44,210 nt of DNA from REEB85 sp018971455. GTDB taxonomy: Bacteria > Pseudomonadota > Alphaproteobacteria > Acetobacterales > Acetobacteraceae. The stretch lies in NCBI GenBank assembly GCA_028871195.1, contig JAGWNT010000025.1:1-44210 (forward strand), read 5' to 3'. Positions 28,507-36,671 of this stretch are shown one piece after another; position 1 is the stretch's first letter, and each line of letters begins with the position of its first letter. Below the pieces are notes generated by a model. The model saw nothing but the letters and a program-made list of their open reading frames with translations, did not search any database and was not told the origin of the DNA. Position numbers and translations under genes: made by a program.

Positions 28507-29709
28507 ATGGAGCTGAGCTTCACGCCGGACGAGCTGGCTTTCCGCGAGGAGGTGCGGCGGTTCTTCCGTGGCGAGATCCCGCAGGCCCTGCGGCGGAAGG
28601 TGCTGGAGGGGCAGCACCTGACGAAGGACGAGATCGTCACCTCCCAGCGCATCCTCAATGCGCGCGGCTGGGCGGTGCCCAACTGGCCGGTGGAGTGGGG
28701 CGGACAGGATTGGAGCCCGGTCCAGGTCTATATGTACCAGGATGAGATGCAGCAGGCCGGCGTGCCGGCGCCGCTCGGCTTCAACACCTCCATGGTCGGC
28801 CCGGTCATCGCCCAGTTCGGCAACCGGGCGCAGAAGGAGCGCTACCTTGCCGCCACCGCCAATCTCGATATCTGGTGGTGCCAGGGGTTTTCCGAGCCGG
28901 GCGCCGGGTCCGATCTTGCCAGCCTGCGCACCAGCGCGAAGCGCGTGGGCGATAGCTGGGTGATCAATGGCCAGAAGACCTGGACCACGCTGGCGCAGCA
29001 TGCCGACTGGATCTTCGTGCTCTGCCGCACCGACCCGGCCGCCAAGAAGCAGGAGGGCATCTCCTTCATTCTCGCCGATATGAAGACGCCGGGCATCACC
29101 GTGCGACCCATCCAGACCATCGATGGCGGCCACGAGGTCAACGAGGTGTTCTTCGACGACGTTGTCGTGCCCTATGAAAATCTCGTCGGAGAAGAGAACA
29201 AGGGATGGGATTGCGCGAAGTTCCTTCTTGGCAACGAACGCACCGGCATTGCGCGGGTCGGCACGTCCAAGGCGCGGCTCAAGCGCATTCGCGAGCTCGC
29301 GGCGCTGGAGCGGATCGGTGACCGGCCGCTCATCGAGAGCGCGAAGTTTCGCGAAAAGCTCGCCGCCGTGGAGATCGAGCTGAAGGCGCTGGAAATGACC
29401 CAGCTGCGCATCGTCGCCGATGAGCGCGGGCGCGCCAAGGGCAAGCCCAACCCGGCATCGTCCATTCTCAAGCTCAAGGGCTCGGTGATCCAGCAGGCGA
29501 CGACGGAACTGATGATGGAGGTGGTGGGCCCGTATGCCATGCCCTACGTGGTCAGTGACGAAGGCGATGGGCGCAACGAACCGGGCTTCGGCCCGGATTA
29601 TGCGGCCGGCGCCGCGCCGACCTATTTCAACTGGCGCAAGATTTCGATCTATGGCGGGTCGAACGAGATTCAGCGCAACATCGTCGCCAAGGCAATTCTG
29701 GGATTTTGA
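28507..29709 (+). CDS. Acyl-CoA dehydrogenase, PimC-like large subunit
   Basis: The 400-residue protein has the acyl-CoA dehydrogenase fold and resembles the larger subunit of heteromeric pimeloyl-CoA dehydrogenases: WWCQGFSEPGAGSDLASLRT, INGQKTWTTLAQHADWIF, PGITVRPIQTIDGGHEVNEV, GNERTGIARVGTSK, and a C-terminal IYGGSNEIQRNIVAKAILG. It should transfer electrons from an acyl-CoA to FAD, forming the 2,3-enoyl-CoA. The small subunit starts 4 nt later. The acyl substrate (dicarboxylate, cyclic or branched) is not evident. It is first in the catabolic island. Confidence 0.92.
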   Translation: MELSFTPDELAFREEVRRFFRGEIPQALRRKVLEGQHLTKDEIVTSQRILNARGWAVPNWPVEWGGQDWSPVQVYMYQDEMQQAGVPAPLGFNTSMVGPVIAQFGNRAQKERYLAATANLDIWWCQGFSEPGAGSDLASLRTSAKRVGDSWVINGQKTWTTLAQHADWIFVLCRTDPAAKKQEGISFILADMKTPGITVRPIQTIDGGHEVNEVFFDDVVVPYENLVGEENKGWDCAKFLLGNERTGIARVGTSKARLKRIRELAALERIGDRPLIESAKFREKLAAVEIELKALEMTQLRIVADERGRAKGKPNPASSILKLKGSVIQQATTELMMEVVGPYAMPYVVSDEGDGRNEPGFGPDYAAGAAPTYFNWRKISIYGGSNEIQRNIVAKAILGF

Positions 29710-29713
29710 GGAC

Positions 29714-30850
29714 ATGGACTTCGATCTGAGCGACGACCAGCGCCTGCTGAAGGACAGCGTGGATCGGCTGATTGCCGATCGCTACGATTTCGAGAGCCGC
29801 CGTCGCCACGCCCGCGAGCCCGATGGCTGGAGCCGCGAGGTGTGGGCGCAATATGCCGAACTCGGCCTGCTCGGCCTGCCCTTCGCCGAAGCCCATGGCG
29901 GGTTCGGCGGCGGCCCGGTCGAGACCATGCTGGTGATGGAGGCTTTCGGCCGTGGCCTGGTACTGGAACCGTATTTCGCCACCGTGGTTCTGGGCGGCGG
30001 CCTGGTGCGCCATGCGGGAAGTGCGGCGCAGCAGGAGGCGCTGCTGCCGGCGGTCGCGTCCGGCACGATGAAGCTCGCCTTCGCGCAGGTCGAGCGCCAC
30101 TCGCGCCATGACCTCGCCGATGTTTCCACCACCGCCGTGCGGGACGGCGCGGGATGGACCCTCAATGGCGAGAAGAGCGTGGTGCTGCACGGTGACGTGG
30201 CCGACAAGCTGCTTGTCACCGCGCGCACCGCGGGTGCCCGCCAGGATGCCGCCGGCATCGGCCTGTTCCTGGTGGACGGCAAGGCGGCGGGCATGACGCG
30301 GCGCGGCTACGCCACGCAGGACGGGCTGCGCGCCGCCGAGATCAGCTTTGACAATGTGCGGGCCGAGGCTGTGATGGGCGATCCCGCGGGCGCGCTGCCG
30401 GCGGTGCGGCGCGTCGCCGACGAGGCCATTGCGGCGCTGTGCGCGGACGCCGTGGGCGGCATGCAGGCCATGCACGAGATCACGGTGGATTATCTCAAGA
30501 CCCGCAAGCAGTTCGGCCGGGCGATCGGCGAGTTCCAGGCGCTGCAGCACCGCGCGGTGGACATGTTTGTCGCGCTGGAGCAGGCCCGCAGCATGGCGAT
30601 GTATGCCGCCATGATGGCTGCGTCCGATGATCCGGAGGAGCGGCGGCGGGCCATGTCGGCGGCCAAGGTGCAGATTGGCCGGTCTGGCCGGCATATCGGC
30701 CAGGAGGCGGTGCAGCTGCATGGCGGCATCGCCATGACGATGGAATACAAGGTCGGACACTACTTCAAGCACATGACGATGATCGAAATGATGTTCGGCG
30801 ATACCGAATACCATTTGGAGCAGGTCGCGGCACTGGGCAGCGTCATCTAG
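29714..30850 (+). CDS. Acyl-CoA dehydrogenase, PimD-like small subunit
   Basis: The 378-residue partner starts MDFDLSDDQRLLKDSVDRLI and has the FAD-contact region LKTRKQFGRAIGEFQALQHR and the closing HGGIAMTMEYKVGHYFKHMT, typical of PimD-type subunits. In this type the two subunits are needed together for activity. The start is 4 nt after the large subunit stop, with GAGG close upstream. Together they carry out the first oxidation in a beta-oxidation-type route. Confidence 0.91.
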   Translation: MDFDLSDDQRLLKDSVDRLIADRYDFESRRRHAREPDGWSREVWAQYAELGLLGLPFAEAHGGFGGGPVETMLVMEAFGRGLVLEPYFATVVLGGGLVRHAGSAAQQEALLPAVASGTMKLAFAQVERHSRHDLADVSTTAVRDGAGWTLNGEKSVVLHGDVADKLLVTARTAGARQDAAGIGLFLVDGKAAGMTRRGYATQDGLRAAEISFDNVRAEAVMGDPAGALPAVRRVADEAIAALCADAVGGMQAMHEITVDYLKTRKQFGRAIGEFQALQHRAVDMFVALEQARSMAMYAAMMAASDDPEERRRAMSAAKVQIGRSGRHIGQEAVQLHGGIAMTMEYKVGHYFKHMTMIEMMFGDTEYHLEQVAALGSVI

Positions 30851-30863
30851 GCGGAGAAATACC

Positions 30864-31811
30864 ATGCGCATATCCGTGTTCGGCGCGGGCCTGATGGGCC
30901 ATGCGCTGGCCCTCGTGCATGCCCTGGGCGGGCACCAGGTTCGGCTTACCGACAGCAACCCCGAAACCCTGGCGCGCGCCCCCGGCCTGATGGCAACGGC
31001 GCTGGCGACGCTGCGCGAGGCCGGCGAGGTGGATGGCAGCTGGAGCGAGGCGCGGCTGGCCGCGGCGGTCACCTGCTGCGCCACGGTTGCCGCGGCGCTG
31101 GAGGGCGCGGAGCTGATCGTCGAGGCGATCATCGAAAAGCCGGAGGCCAAGCGCGCGCTCTACGCCGAAATCGATGCGCTGGCACCGATGGACGTGATCA
31201 TCGCCAGCAACACGAGCTATCTAGACATCTTCCCGCTGATGCCGGCGCGGCGGCTGCCCCGCACGCTGATCGCGCATTGGTACACGCCGCCGTACCTGGT
31301 CGATCTGTGCGACATCGTCGGCGGCGAACAGACCGATCCGGCGGTGATCGAGACGGTGCGTGCGCTGGTGGCGGCGATGGGCAAGGTGCCGGTGGTGATG
31401 CGCCGCTTCATCCCGGGCTACATCGCCAACCGCATCCAGTCGGCCATCTCGCTCGAGGTGAACCGCCTGATCGACGAGGGTTACGCCACGGCGAAGGATG
31501 TTGATGACGCCGTCATCCACGGGCTCGCGCTGCGCATTCCCATTCTCGGCCACATGGCCAAGGCGGATTTTACCGGCCTGCTGCTGACCCAGGCGGCGCT
31601 GGCCAACCGGATGTACGAGCCGCCGCCGGTCACCGGCAACAGCCCGTCGGTCGACCGGCTGGTGGCCGAGGGCCGCACCGGCGTGATGTCCGGGCGGGGC
31701 TATTTCGACTGGGGCGGCCGCAGCCCGGACGAGCTGTTCCGCGAGCGCGACCGCAAGCTGCTCGCACTCAAGCGCGCGCTGCGCGACATCGGCCACATGG
31801 AGGGCAAATGA
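30864..31811 (+). CDS. 3-hydroxyacyl-CoA dehydrogenase family protein
   Basis: The 315-residue protein begins MRISVFGAGLMGHALALVHA, a Rossmann motif, continues with VEAIIEKPEAKRALYAEI and IIASNTSYLDI, and has the family C-terminal helical domain after about residue 185. It lacks the classical HFFNPVxLMxLVE and reads HWYTPPYLVDLCDIV, which fits the lambda-crystallin/L-gulonate dehydrogenase branch better than fatty-acid FadB. It oxidises a 3-hydroxyacyl-CoA or 3-hydroxy acid using NAD. GGAGAA precedes the ATG. It overlaps the next gene (ATGA). Confidence 0.87.
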   Translation: MRISVFGAGLMGHALALVHALGGHQVRLTDSNPETLARAPGLMATALATLREAGEVDGSWSEARLAAAVTCCATVAAALEGAELIVEAIIEKPEAKRALYAEIDALAPMDVIIASNTSYLDIFPLMPARRLPRTLIAHWYTPPYLVDLCDIVGGEQTDPAVIETVRALVAAMGKVPVVMRRFIPGYIANRIQSAISLEVNRLIDEGYATAKDVDDAVIHGLALRIPILGHMAKADFTGLLLTQAALANRMYEPPPVTGNSPSVDRLVAEGRTGVMSGRGYFDWGGRSPDELFRERDRKLLALKRALRDIGHMEGK

Positions 31812-32569
31812 CCACTTACGATCTGGCCGGCAAGACGGCGCTCGTCACCGGCGCGGCCTCGGGCATCGGCCTGGCAACCGCAACCATGCTGGCGCGCAAC
31901 GGCGCCAGCGTCGCCATCAACTTCCTGGCTGATGATCCCCGCGGGCCGGAGGCGGTCGCCAATCTGCGCCAGGAGGGCCTGTCGGCCATCGAGGCGCCCG
32001 GCAATGTCGGCCAGGCGGCGGGCGGCGTGGCAATGGTGGACAGCGTCATTCAGCGTTTCGGTGGGCTCGACCTCCTGGTCAACAACGCCGGAACTCCCGG
32101 AGTGCGCGAGGTGGTGGAGCCGAACCGGCTGGACCTCATCACCGATGAATTGTGGGAGATGCTGCTGCAGGTCAATCTGCTCGGCGTATTCCGTTGCTCG
32201 AAGGCCGCCGCGCCGGCCCTGAAGGCCTCGCGCGGGGCCATCGTCTCGGTGGCGTCGATAGCCGGCCTGCACTCGGCGGGCAGCTCTCTCGCCTATGGCG
32301 CGACCAAGGCGGGCGTTGTCAACCTGACGAAGAACCTCGCCCGCGGCCTGGCTCCGGAGGTGCGGGTGAATGCCGTCGCGCCCGGTGCTGTGGACAGCTC
32401 ATGGCAGATCGAATGGGGCGATGAGCGGCGGCGCCAGTCCATCGAGAAGGCCGCCCTCAAGCGGCGCTGCACGCCTGAGGACATCGCCGAGGTCATCGTC
32501 TTTCTCGGGTTCGGCGCGGCGATGGTCACCGGCCAGACCGTCGTCGTCGATGGCGGACTGACGCTGTAG
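31808..32569 (+). CDS. Short-chain dehydrogenase/reductase (SDR)
   Basis: A 253-residue SDR with TGAASGIG (about 15-22), LVNNAGTPG, and the active-site Ser in VASIAGLHS and Tyr-x-x-x-Lys in LAYGATKAGVVN, closing TGQTVVVDGGLTL. It is linked to the hydroxyacyl-CoA dehydrogenase by a 4-nt overlap. It is a plausible alcohol or ketone oxidoreductase for the acyl-CoA route. The stop lies in the loop and arm of a perfect hairpin shared with the opposing ABM gene. Confidence 0.91.
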   Translation: MTTYDLAGKTALVTGAASGIGLATATMLARNGASVAINFLADDPRGPEAVANLRQEGLSAIEAPGNVGQAAGGVAMVDSVIQRFGGLDLLVNNAGTPGVREVVEPNRLDLITDELWEMLLQVNLLGVFRCSKAAAPALKASRGAIVSVASIAGLHSAGSSLAYGATKAGVVNLTKNLARGLAPEVRVNAVAPGAVDSSWQIEWGDERRRQSIEKAALKRRCTPEDIAEVIVFLGFGAAMVTGQTVVVDGGLTL

Positions 32570-32578
32570 CGTCAGTCC
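32555..32578. terminator. Perfect hairpin covering two convergent stop codons
   Basis: GGACTGACGC (32555-32564) and GCGTCAGTCC (32569-32578) form a 10-bp perfect stem around loop TGTA. The SDR stop TAG (32567-32569) lies in the loop and first stem base, and the complement TCA of the ABM stop (32572-32574) lies in the other arm. The sequence therefore codes for the ends of both proteins and can fold in both transcripts. There is no T-run. Confidence 0.7.
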
Positions 32579-32877
32579 AACCGGCAAAGCGTGAGTGTGC
32601 GGCTTGCCAGAAGAGGTTTGGAGCCTTCGCCCACCAGCTTCATCCGCGGATTGGCGCGGTGGGCCTCCACTGCCGCCATGTCGCGATACACCTCGCACAG
32701 CATGATGCGCGAATGGTCGGGCGCGCCATCCTCGCCGAGCGGTTGCAGCACATCGAACCGCTCGCAGCCGGGCTCCTCGCGCAGCGTGGCCTGCGCATGG
32801 GCGCGGATATGGGCGTCGAACGCCGCCCAGCTTCCCGGCTTGATGCCGAACTCGACCATGATTGCGATGCGGGACAT
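32572..32877 (-). CDS. Antibiotic biosynthesis monooxygenase (ABM) family protein
   Basis: A 101-residue single ABM domain (dimeric alpha+beta barrel, YgiN-type): IAIMVEFGIKPGSWAAFDAH, ATLREEPGCERFDVLQP and YRDMAAVEAHRANP. Such small proteins oxidise quinols or act on flavin-free substrates; substrate unknown. It is a single minus-strand gene facing the beta-oxidation operon, and divergent from the GMC oxidoreductase (114-bp gap). GGGGAGAG precedes the ATG. Confidence 0.86.
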   Translation of the reverse strand: MSRIAIMVEFGIKPGSWAAFDAHIRAHAQATLREEPGCERFDVLQPLGEDGAPDHSRIMLCEVYRDMAAVEAHRANPRMKLVGEGSKPLLASRTLTLCRLD

Positions 32878-32991
32878 GCGCGTCTCTCCCCTTGCAGTGC
32901 CGGCGGGTGAGGTGGCCGTGCCGTCGGCTTCATGCCATCATTCTGGGCGAGGCAGGCGATGGCGGCAACTGCCCGGCGCGAAGGAGCGGCG

Positions 32992-34602
32992 ATGGAGGCG
33001 ATCGAGGCGGATTATGTGGTCATTGGCGCCGGCTCGGCCGGTTGCGTCGTTGCGGCCCGGTTGAGCGAGGATCCGTCCTGCCGCGTCGTCCTGCTCGAGG
33101 CCGGCGGCAGGGACCGCAATCCGTGGATTCACATTCCGCTCGGCTACGGCAAGACCATTGCCGATCCCAGCGTCAACTGGTGCTACGAAACCGAGCCTGA
33201 TCCGGGTGTCAACGGAAGGCGGGTGTTCTGGCCGCGCGGCAAGGTGCTCGGCGGGTCGTCGAGCATCAACGGCCTGCTCTATGTGCGCGGCCAGAACGAG
33301 GATTTCGACCATTGGCGCCAGCTCGGCAATGCCGGATGGTCGGCCGCCGATATCCTGCCCTATTTCAAACGCTCCGAGGGGCGCATCGGGCCGGGAGGCG
33401 AGTTGCGCGGGCGCGATGGGCCGCTCGCCGTCAGCGATATCGGCGAGCATGGACCGATCGCGGAGGCGTACGTGCAATCCGCCGAGGAAATCGGCATTCC
33501 GCGCAACGCGGATTACAACGGCGCGGTGCAGGAGGGTGTCGGCTACTACCAGGTGACGGCCCGCAACGGGCGGCGCTGCAGCGCCGCCGTTGCGTTTCTC
33601 CGCCCCGCCATGAAACGGCCGAACCTGCGCGTGATCACCAACGCGCTGGCCGAGCGGGTGTTGTTTGCCGGCACGCGCGCGGTTGGCGCCAGCTTCTCCC
33701 AGGACGGCACGCGCCAGACCGTGCGGGCGACGCGCGAGGTGGTGCTGTGCGGTGGTGCGGTGAACTCGCCGCAACTCCTCATGCTCTCCGGCATCGGACC
33801 GGCCGAGCATCTGCGCGATCTAGGGATCGAGGTGGTCTATGATCTGCCGGGCGTCGGGCGCAATTTGCAGGACCACTATCAGACCCGCTTCGCCTATCGC
33901 TGTCGCTATCCCATCACCGTCAACGACATCATGGCCAGCCGGCTCAGGATGCTGCGCATGGGCCTGCAATACCTGCTGTTCCGCACGGGCCCGCTGACCA
34001 TCAGCGCGGGCGAGGTGGCGATCTTCGCGCGCACGCGGCCCGAACTGGCCACGCCCGACATCCAGTTCCACTATATCGGATTTTCCAGCGATCGCCCGGC
34101 CGAGGGCCTGCATAAATTCTCCGGGTTCACGCAGAATGTCTGCCAGCTTCGCCCCGAGAGCCGCGGGATGATCGAGCTCAAATCGGCTGACCCGCGCGCG
34201 GCCCCGGCGATCCATCCGAATTATCTGGCAACAGAGCTCGACCGCTGGACCCTGGTGGAGGGCCTGAAGCTCGGCCGCCGCCTGGCCGAGCGGCCGGCGC
34301 TCGCCCATTTCATCGAGAGCGAATACCTGCCCGGCGAGCAGGTGCGCACCGATGACGAACTTCTCGACTATGCCCGCCAGTACGGCGGCACGATCTATCA
34401 CCCTTGCGGCACCTGCAAGATGGGACCGGATCCGATGGCGGTCGTCGATGACCGGCTGCGTGTGCACGGCCTGTCGGGCCTGCGCGTCGCCGACGCCTCC
34501 ATCATGCCGACGCTGGTTTCAGGCAACACCAATGCCGCCTGCATCATGATCGGCGAGAAATGCGCCGATTTGGTGCGTGAGGCCGCCCCACTGGCGGTGT
34601 GA
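32992..34602 (+). CDS. GMC-family FAD-dependent oxidoreductase (choline dehydrogenase-like)
   Basis: The 536-residue protein has the FAD dinucleotide-binding motif VVIGAGSAGCVVAARLSE (about residues 9-26), both GMC signatures (RGKVLGGSSSINGLLYVRGQ and GGAVNSPQLLMLSGIG), and the active-site His in YGGTIYHPCGTCKMG (about 490), with a second conserved residue near SGNTNAACIMIGEK. It oxidises primary alcohols to aldehydes or acids. It probably acts early in the pathway, making an acid for the ligase encoded downstream. ATG at 32992 has AAGGAG upstream; the earlier frame extension to 32932 is unlikely. Confidence 0.92.
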   Translation: MEAIEADYVVIGAGSAGCVVAARLSEDPSCRVVLLEAGGRDRNPWIHIPLGYGKTIADPSVNWCYETEPDPGVNGRRVFWPRGKVLGGSSSINGLLYVRGQNEDFDHWRQLGNAGWSAADILPYFKRSEGRIGPGGELRGRDGPLAVSDIGEHGPIAEAYVQSAEEIGIPRNADYNGAVQEGVGYYQVTARNGRRCSAAVAFLRPAMKRPNLRVITNALAERVLFAGTRAVGASFSQDGTRQTVRATREVVLCGGAVNSPQLLMLSGIGPAEHLRDLGIEVVYDLPGVGRNLQDHYQTRFAYRCRYPITVNDIMASRLRMLRMGLQYLLFRTGPLTISAGEVAIFARTRPELATPDIQFHYIGFSSDRPAEGLHKFSGFTQNVCQLRPESRGMIELKSADPRAAPAIHPNYLATELDRWTLVEGLKLGRRLAERPALAHFIESEYLPGEQVRTDDELLDYARQYGGTIYHPCGTCKMGPDPMAVVDDRLRVHGLSGLRVADASIMPTLVSGNTNAACIMIGEKCADLVREAAPLAV

Positions 34603-34617
34603 CCGAAGGAGAGCTTC

Positions 34618-36087
34618 ATGCGTCTGTTTGCCGCGACCCTCGCGACCGAGACGAACACCTTCTCGCCATTGCCGACGGCGCTCGATGCCTACCGGGAAAC
34701 GGTATTTCTCCGGCCGGGCGAGCACCCGCAGGAGACGCCCCTGATGTGCACGGCCCCCCTCTGGGTCGCGCGCCGGCGGGCCGCCGCGGAGGGGTTCGAT
34801 CTGATTGAAGGAAGCTGCTTCGCAGCGAGCCCGGCCGGCACGACCAATCGCGCGGATTACGAGATGATGCGCGATGAAATCCTCCAACAGGTCGAGGCCG
34901 CCCTGCCGCTCGATGGCGTTCTGCTCGGCCTGCACGGCGCCATGGTCGCGCATGGCTACGAGGATGTGGAGGGCGACATCATCGCGCGCACGCGCGCGCT
35001 AGTGGGGCCCGGCTGCATCATCGGCGTCGAGCTCGATCCGCATTGCCACCTGACGCTGAAGCGGCTGCGCCATGCGGACATCATCGTGCTGTACAAGGAA
35101 TTCCCCCACACCGATGTGGTCGAGCGGGCCGAGGATCTGCTGGATCTCGTTCTGCGCACGGTGCGCGGGCAGATCAGGCCGGTGATGTCGGTGTACGATT
35201 GCCGGCAGATCGCCAGCTACCCGACCACGCTGCCGCTGATGCGGGGCTTCGTCGATCGCATCAAGGCGATGGAGGGCCATGGCGGCGTCCTGTCGATTTC
35301 CATCGCCCACTGCTTTCCCTATGCCGACGTCCCCGAACTCGGCAGCCGCGTGCTGGTCATCACCGACGGCGACAAGGCGAGTGCCGATGCGCTGGCCAGC
35401 GAGATCGGCGCCGAGATGGTGGGGATGCGCGGACGGACGGCGCCCGATTACGTCGATATTCCCGCCGGCGTCGCGGCCGCGGTGGCGGCCAATGCCCACC
35501 CCGTGGTCCTTGCCGATCCGGCCGACAATGCCGGCGGCGGCGCGCCATCGGACAACACCACCATCCTGCGCCATCTCATTGGGCAGAATGTGCAAGGTGC
35601 TGCGCTCGCGCCGATCTGGGATCCGATCGCCGTCCGGCTGTGCTTCGATGCGGGGCTCGGCGCCAGCATCCCGCTGCGCTTCGGCGGCAAGACCGGCCCG
35701 GCCTCCGGCCCGCCGGTCGATGCGACCGTCACGGTGGTGGGCCTGGCGCGCGATTGCCGGCAGAGCTTCGGACCCACCCAAGTGCCGCTCGGAGATTGCG
35801 CCGGCATTCAGGTTGGCGACGTGGTCGTGGTGCTGATTTCCAATCGCACCCAGGCGCTGGGCCTGGAGATTTTCCGCAATGTCGGCATCGAGCCGACGGA
35901 GCGGCGGGTGGTGGTGGTCAAGTCAACCAACCATTTCATGGCGGCGTTCGGCCCGATCGCCAAGCAGGTGATCTACATCGATGCCGACGGCCCGCTGAGC
36001 CGTGATTACCGCCGCATTCCCTACACGAAGGTGCAGCGCCCGATCTGGCCGCTCGACGAGCAGACGGCACCCGGCCTGATCTTCTGA
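34618..36087 (+). CDS. M81-family metallopeptidase (MlrC-like)
   Basis: The 489-residue protein matches M81/MlrC (microcystinase C). Seen are the N-terminal FAATLATETNTFSPLPT, the zinc-ligand pair DxH in GVELDPHCHLTL (about 140-150), a later His in YKEFPHTDVVERAED, and the C-terminal domain with DPADNAGGGAPSDNTTIL. MlrC hydrolyses linear peptide products of microcystin; other family members act on other amides. Its place inside an acyl-CoA catabolic island is unexpected; an amide-bearing substrate is an inference. AAGGAGAG precedes the ATG. Confidence 0.91.
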   Translation: MRLFAATLATETNTFSPLPTALDAYRETVFLRPGEHPQETPLMCTAPLWVARRRAAAEGFDLIEGSCFAASPAGTTNRADYEMMRDEILQQVEAALPLDGVLLGLHGAMVAHGYEDVEGDIIARTRALVGPGCIIGVELDPHCHLTLKRLRHADIIVLYKEFPHTDVVERAEDLLDLVLRTVRGQIRPVMSVYDCRQIASYPTTLPLMRGFVDRIKAMEGHGGVLSISIAHCFPYADVPELGSRVLVITDGDKASADALASEIGAEMVGMRGRTAPDYVDIPAGVAAAVAANAHPVVLADPADNAGGGAPSDNTTILRHLIGQNVQGAALAPIWDPIAVRLCFDAGLGASIPLRFGGKTGPASGPPVDATVTVVGLARDCRQSFGPTQVPLGDCAGIQVGDVVVVLISNRTQALGLEIFRNVGIEPTERRVVVVKSTNHFMAAFGPIAKQVIYIDADGPLSRDYRRIPYTKVQRPIWPLDEQTAPGLIF

Positions 36088-36105
36088 ACCGCCGAGGAGA
36101 GTGCC

Positions 36106-36660
36106 ATGCGTCTGCCGATCCTGCCGCCCGATCAGATGACTAACGAGCAGCGCGCCGTGCATGCCGCGACCGCCGCTGGCAAGCGTGGCCGCGTCTCGCC
36201 GCCGGTCGAGATGTGGCTGCACAGTCCGGTCCTGGCCGATCGTGCCCAGCGCCTCGGGGAATTCATCCGCTACGAGACCAGCCTGCCGCCCGCGCTGGGT
36301 GAGATGGCGATCCTGCTCACCGCGCGCCACTGGGGCAGCCATTACGAGTGGTACGCCCATCGCCGGCTGGCCCTGGCCGCCGGGCTCGATCCGGCGATCA
36401 TCGACGCCATTCGCGACGAGCGTGTGCCAGACCTGCCCGATGCCGGGGCGCGGGCGATCTACGATTACGCGACGAGCCTGCATCGCGCCCGTGCCGTGTC
36501 GCAGGCCCAGCATGATGCCGTGGTCGCCGCCTTCGGCGCGCGCGGCGTGGTGGAACTGGTCGGCATTTGCGGGTATTACACCCTGGTGTCGATGACGCTG
36601 AACGCCTTCGACATTCCTCTGCCGGATGGCGAGATTTCCGAATTGTCCCGATCCCCGTAG
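36106..36660 (+). CDS. Carboxymuconolactone decarboxylase family protein
   Basis: A 184-residue protein with the AhpD-like helical core: MAILLTARHWGSHYEWYAHRRLALAAGLD, then GARAIYDYATSLHRA and VVELVGICGYYTLVSMTLNA. The Cys-x-x-Cys of AhpD peroxidases is absent; the region reads HYEWYAH. Such Cys-free members often lie near oxidoreductases and ligases of catabolic clusters, and their role is unclear. It is 18 nt after the M81 gene with AGGAGAG upstream. Confidence 0.86.
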   Translation: MRLPILPPDQMTNEQRAVHAATAAGKRGRVSPPVEMWLHSPVLADRAQRLGEFIRYETSLPPALGEMAILLTARHWGSHYEWYAHRRLALAAGLDPAIIDAIRDERVPDLPDAGARAIYDYATSLHRARAVSQAQHDAVVAAFGARGVVELVGICGYYTLVSMTLNAFDIPLPDGEISELSRSP

Positions 36661-36671
36661 GGAGCACGATC

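Noticed and set aside
36106..36660. AhpD-type peroxidase call
   Set aside because: The Cys-x-x-Cys needed for AhpD activity is absent; only the broader CMD family is supported.
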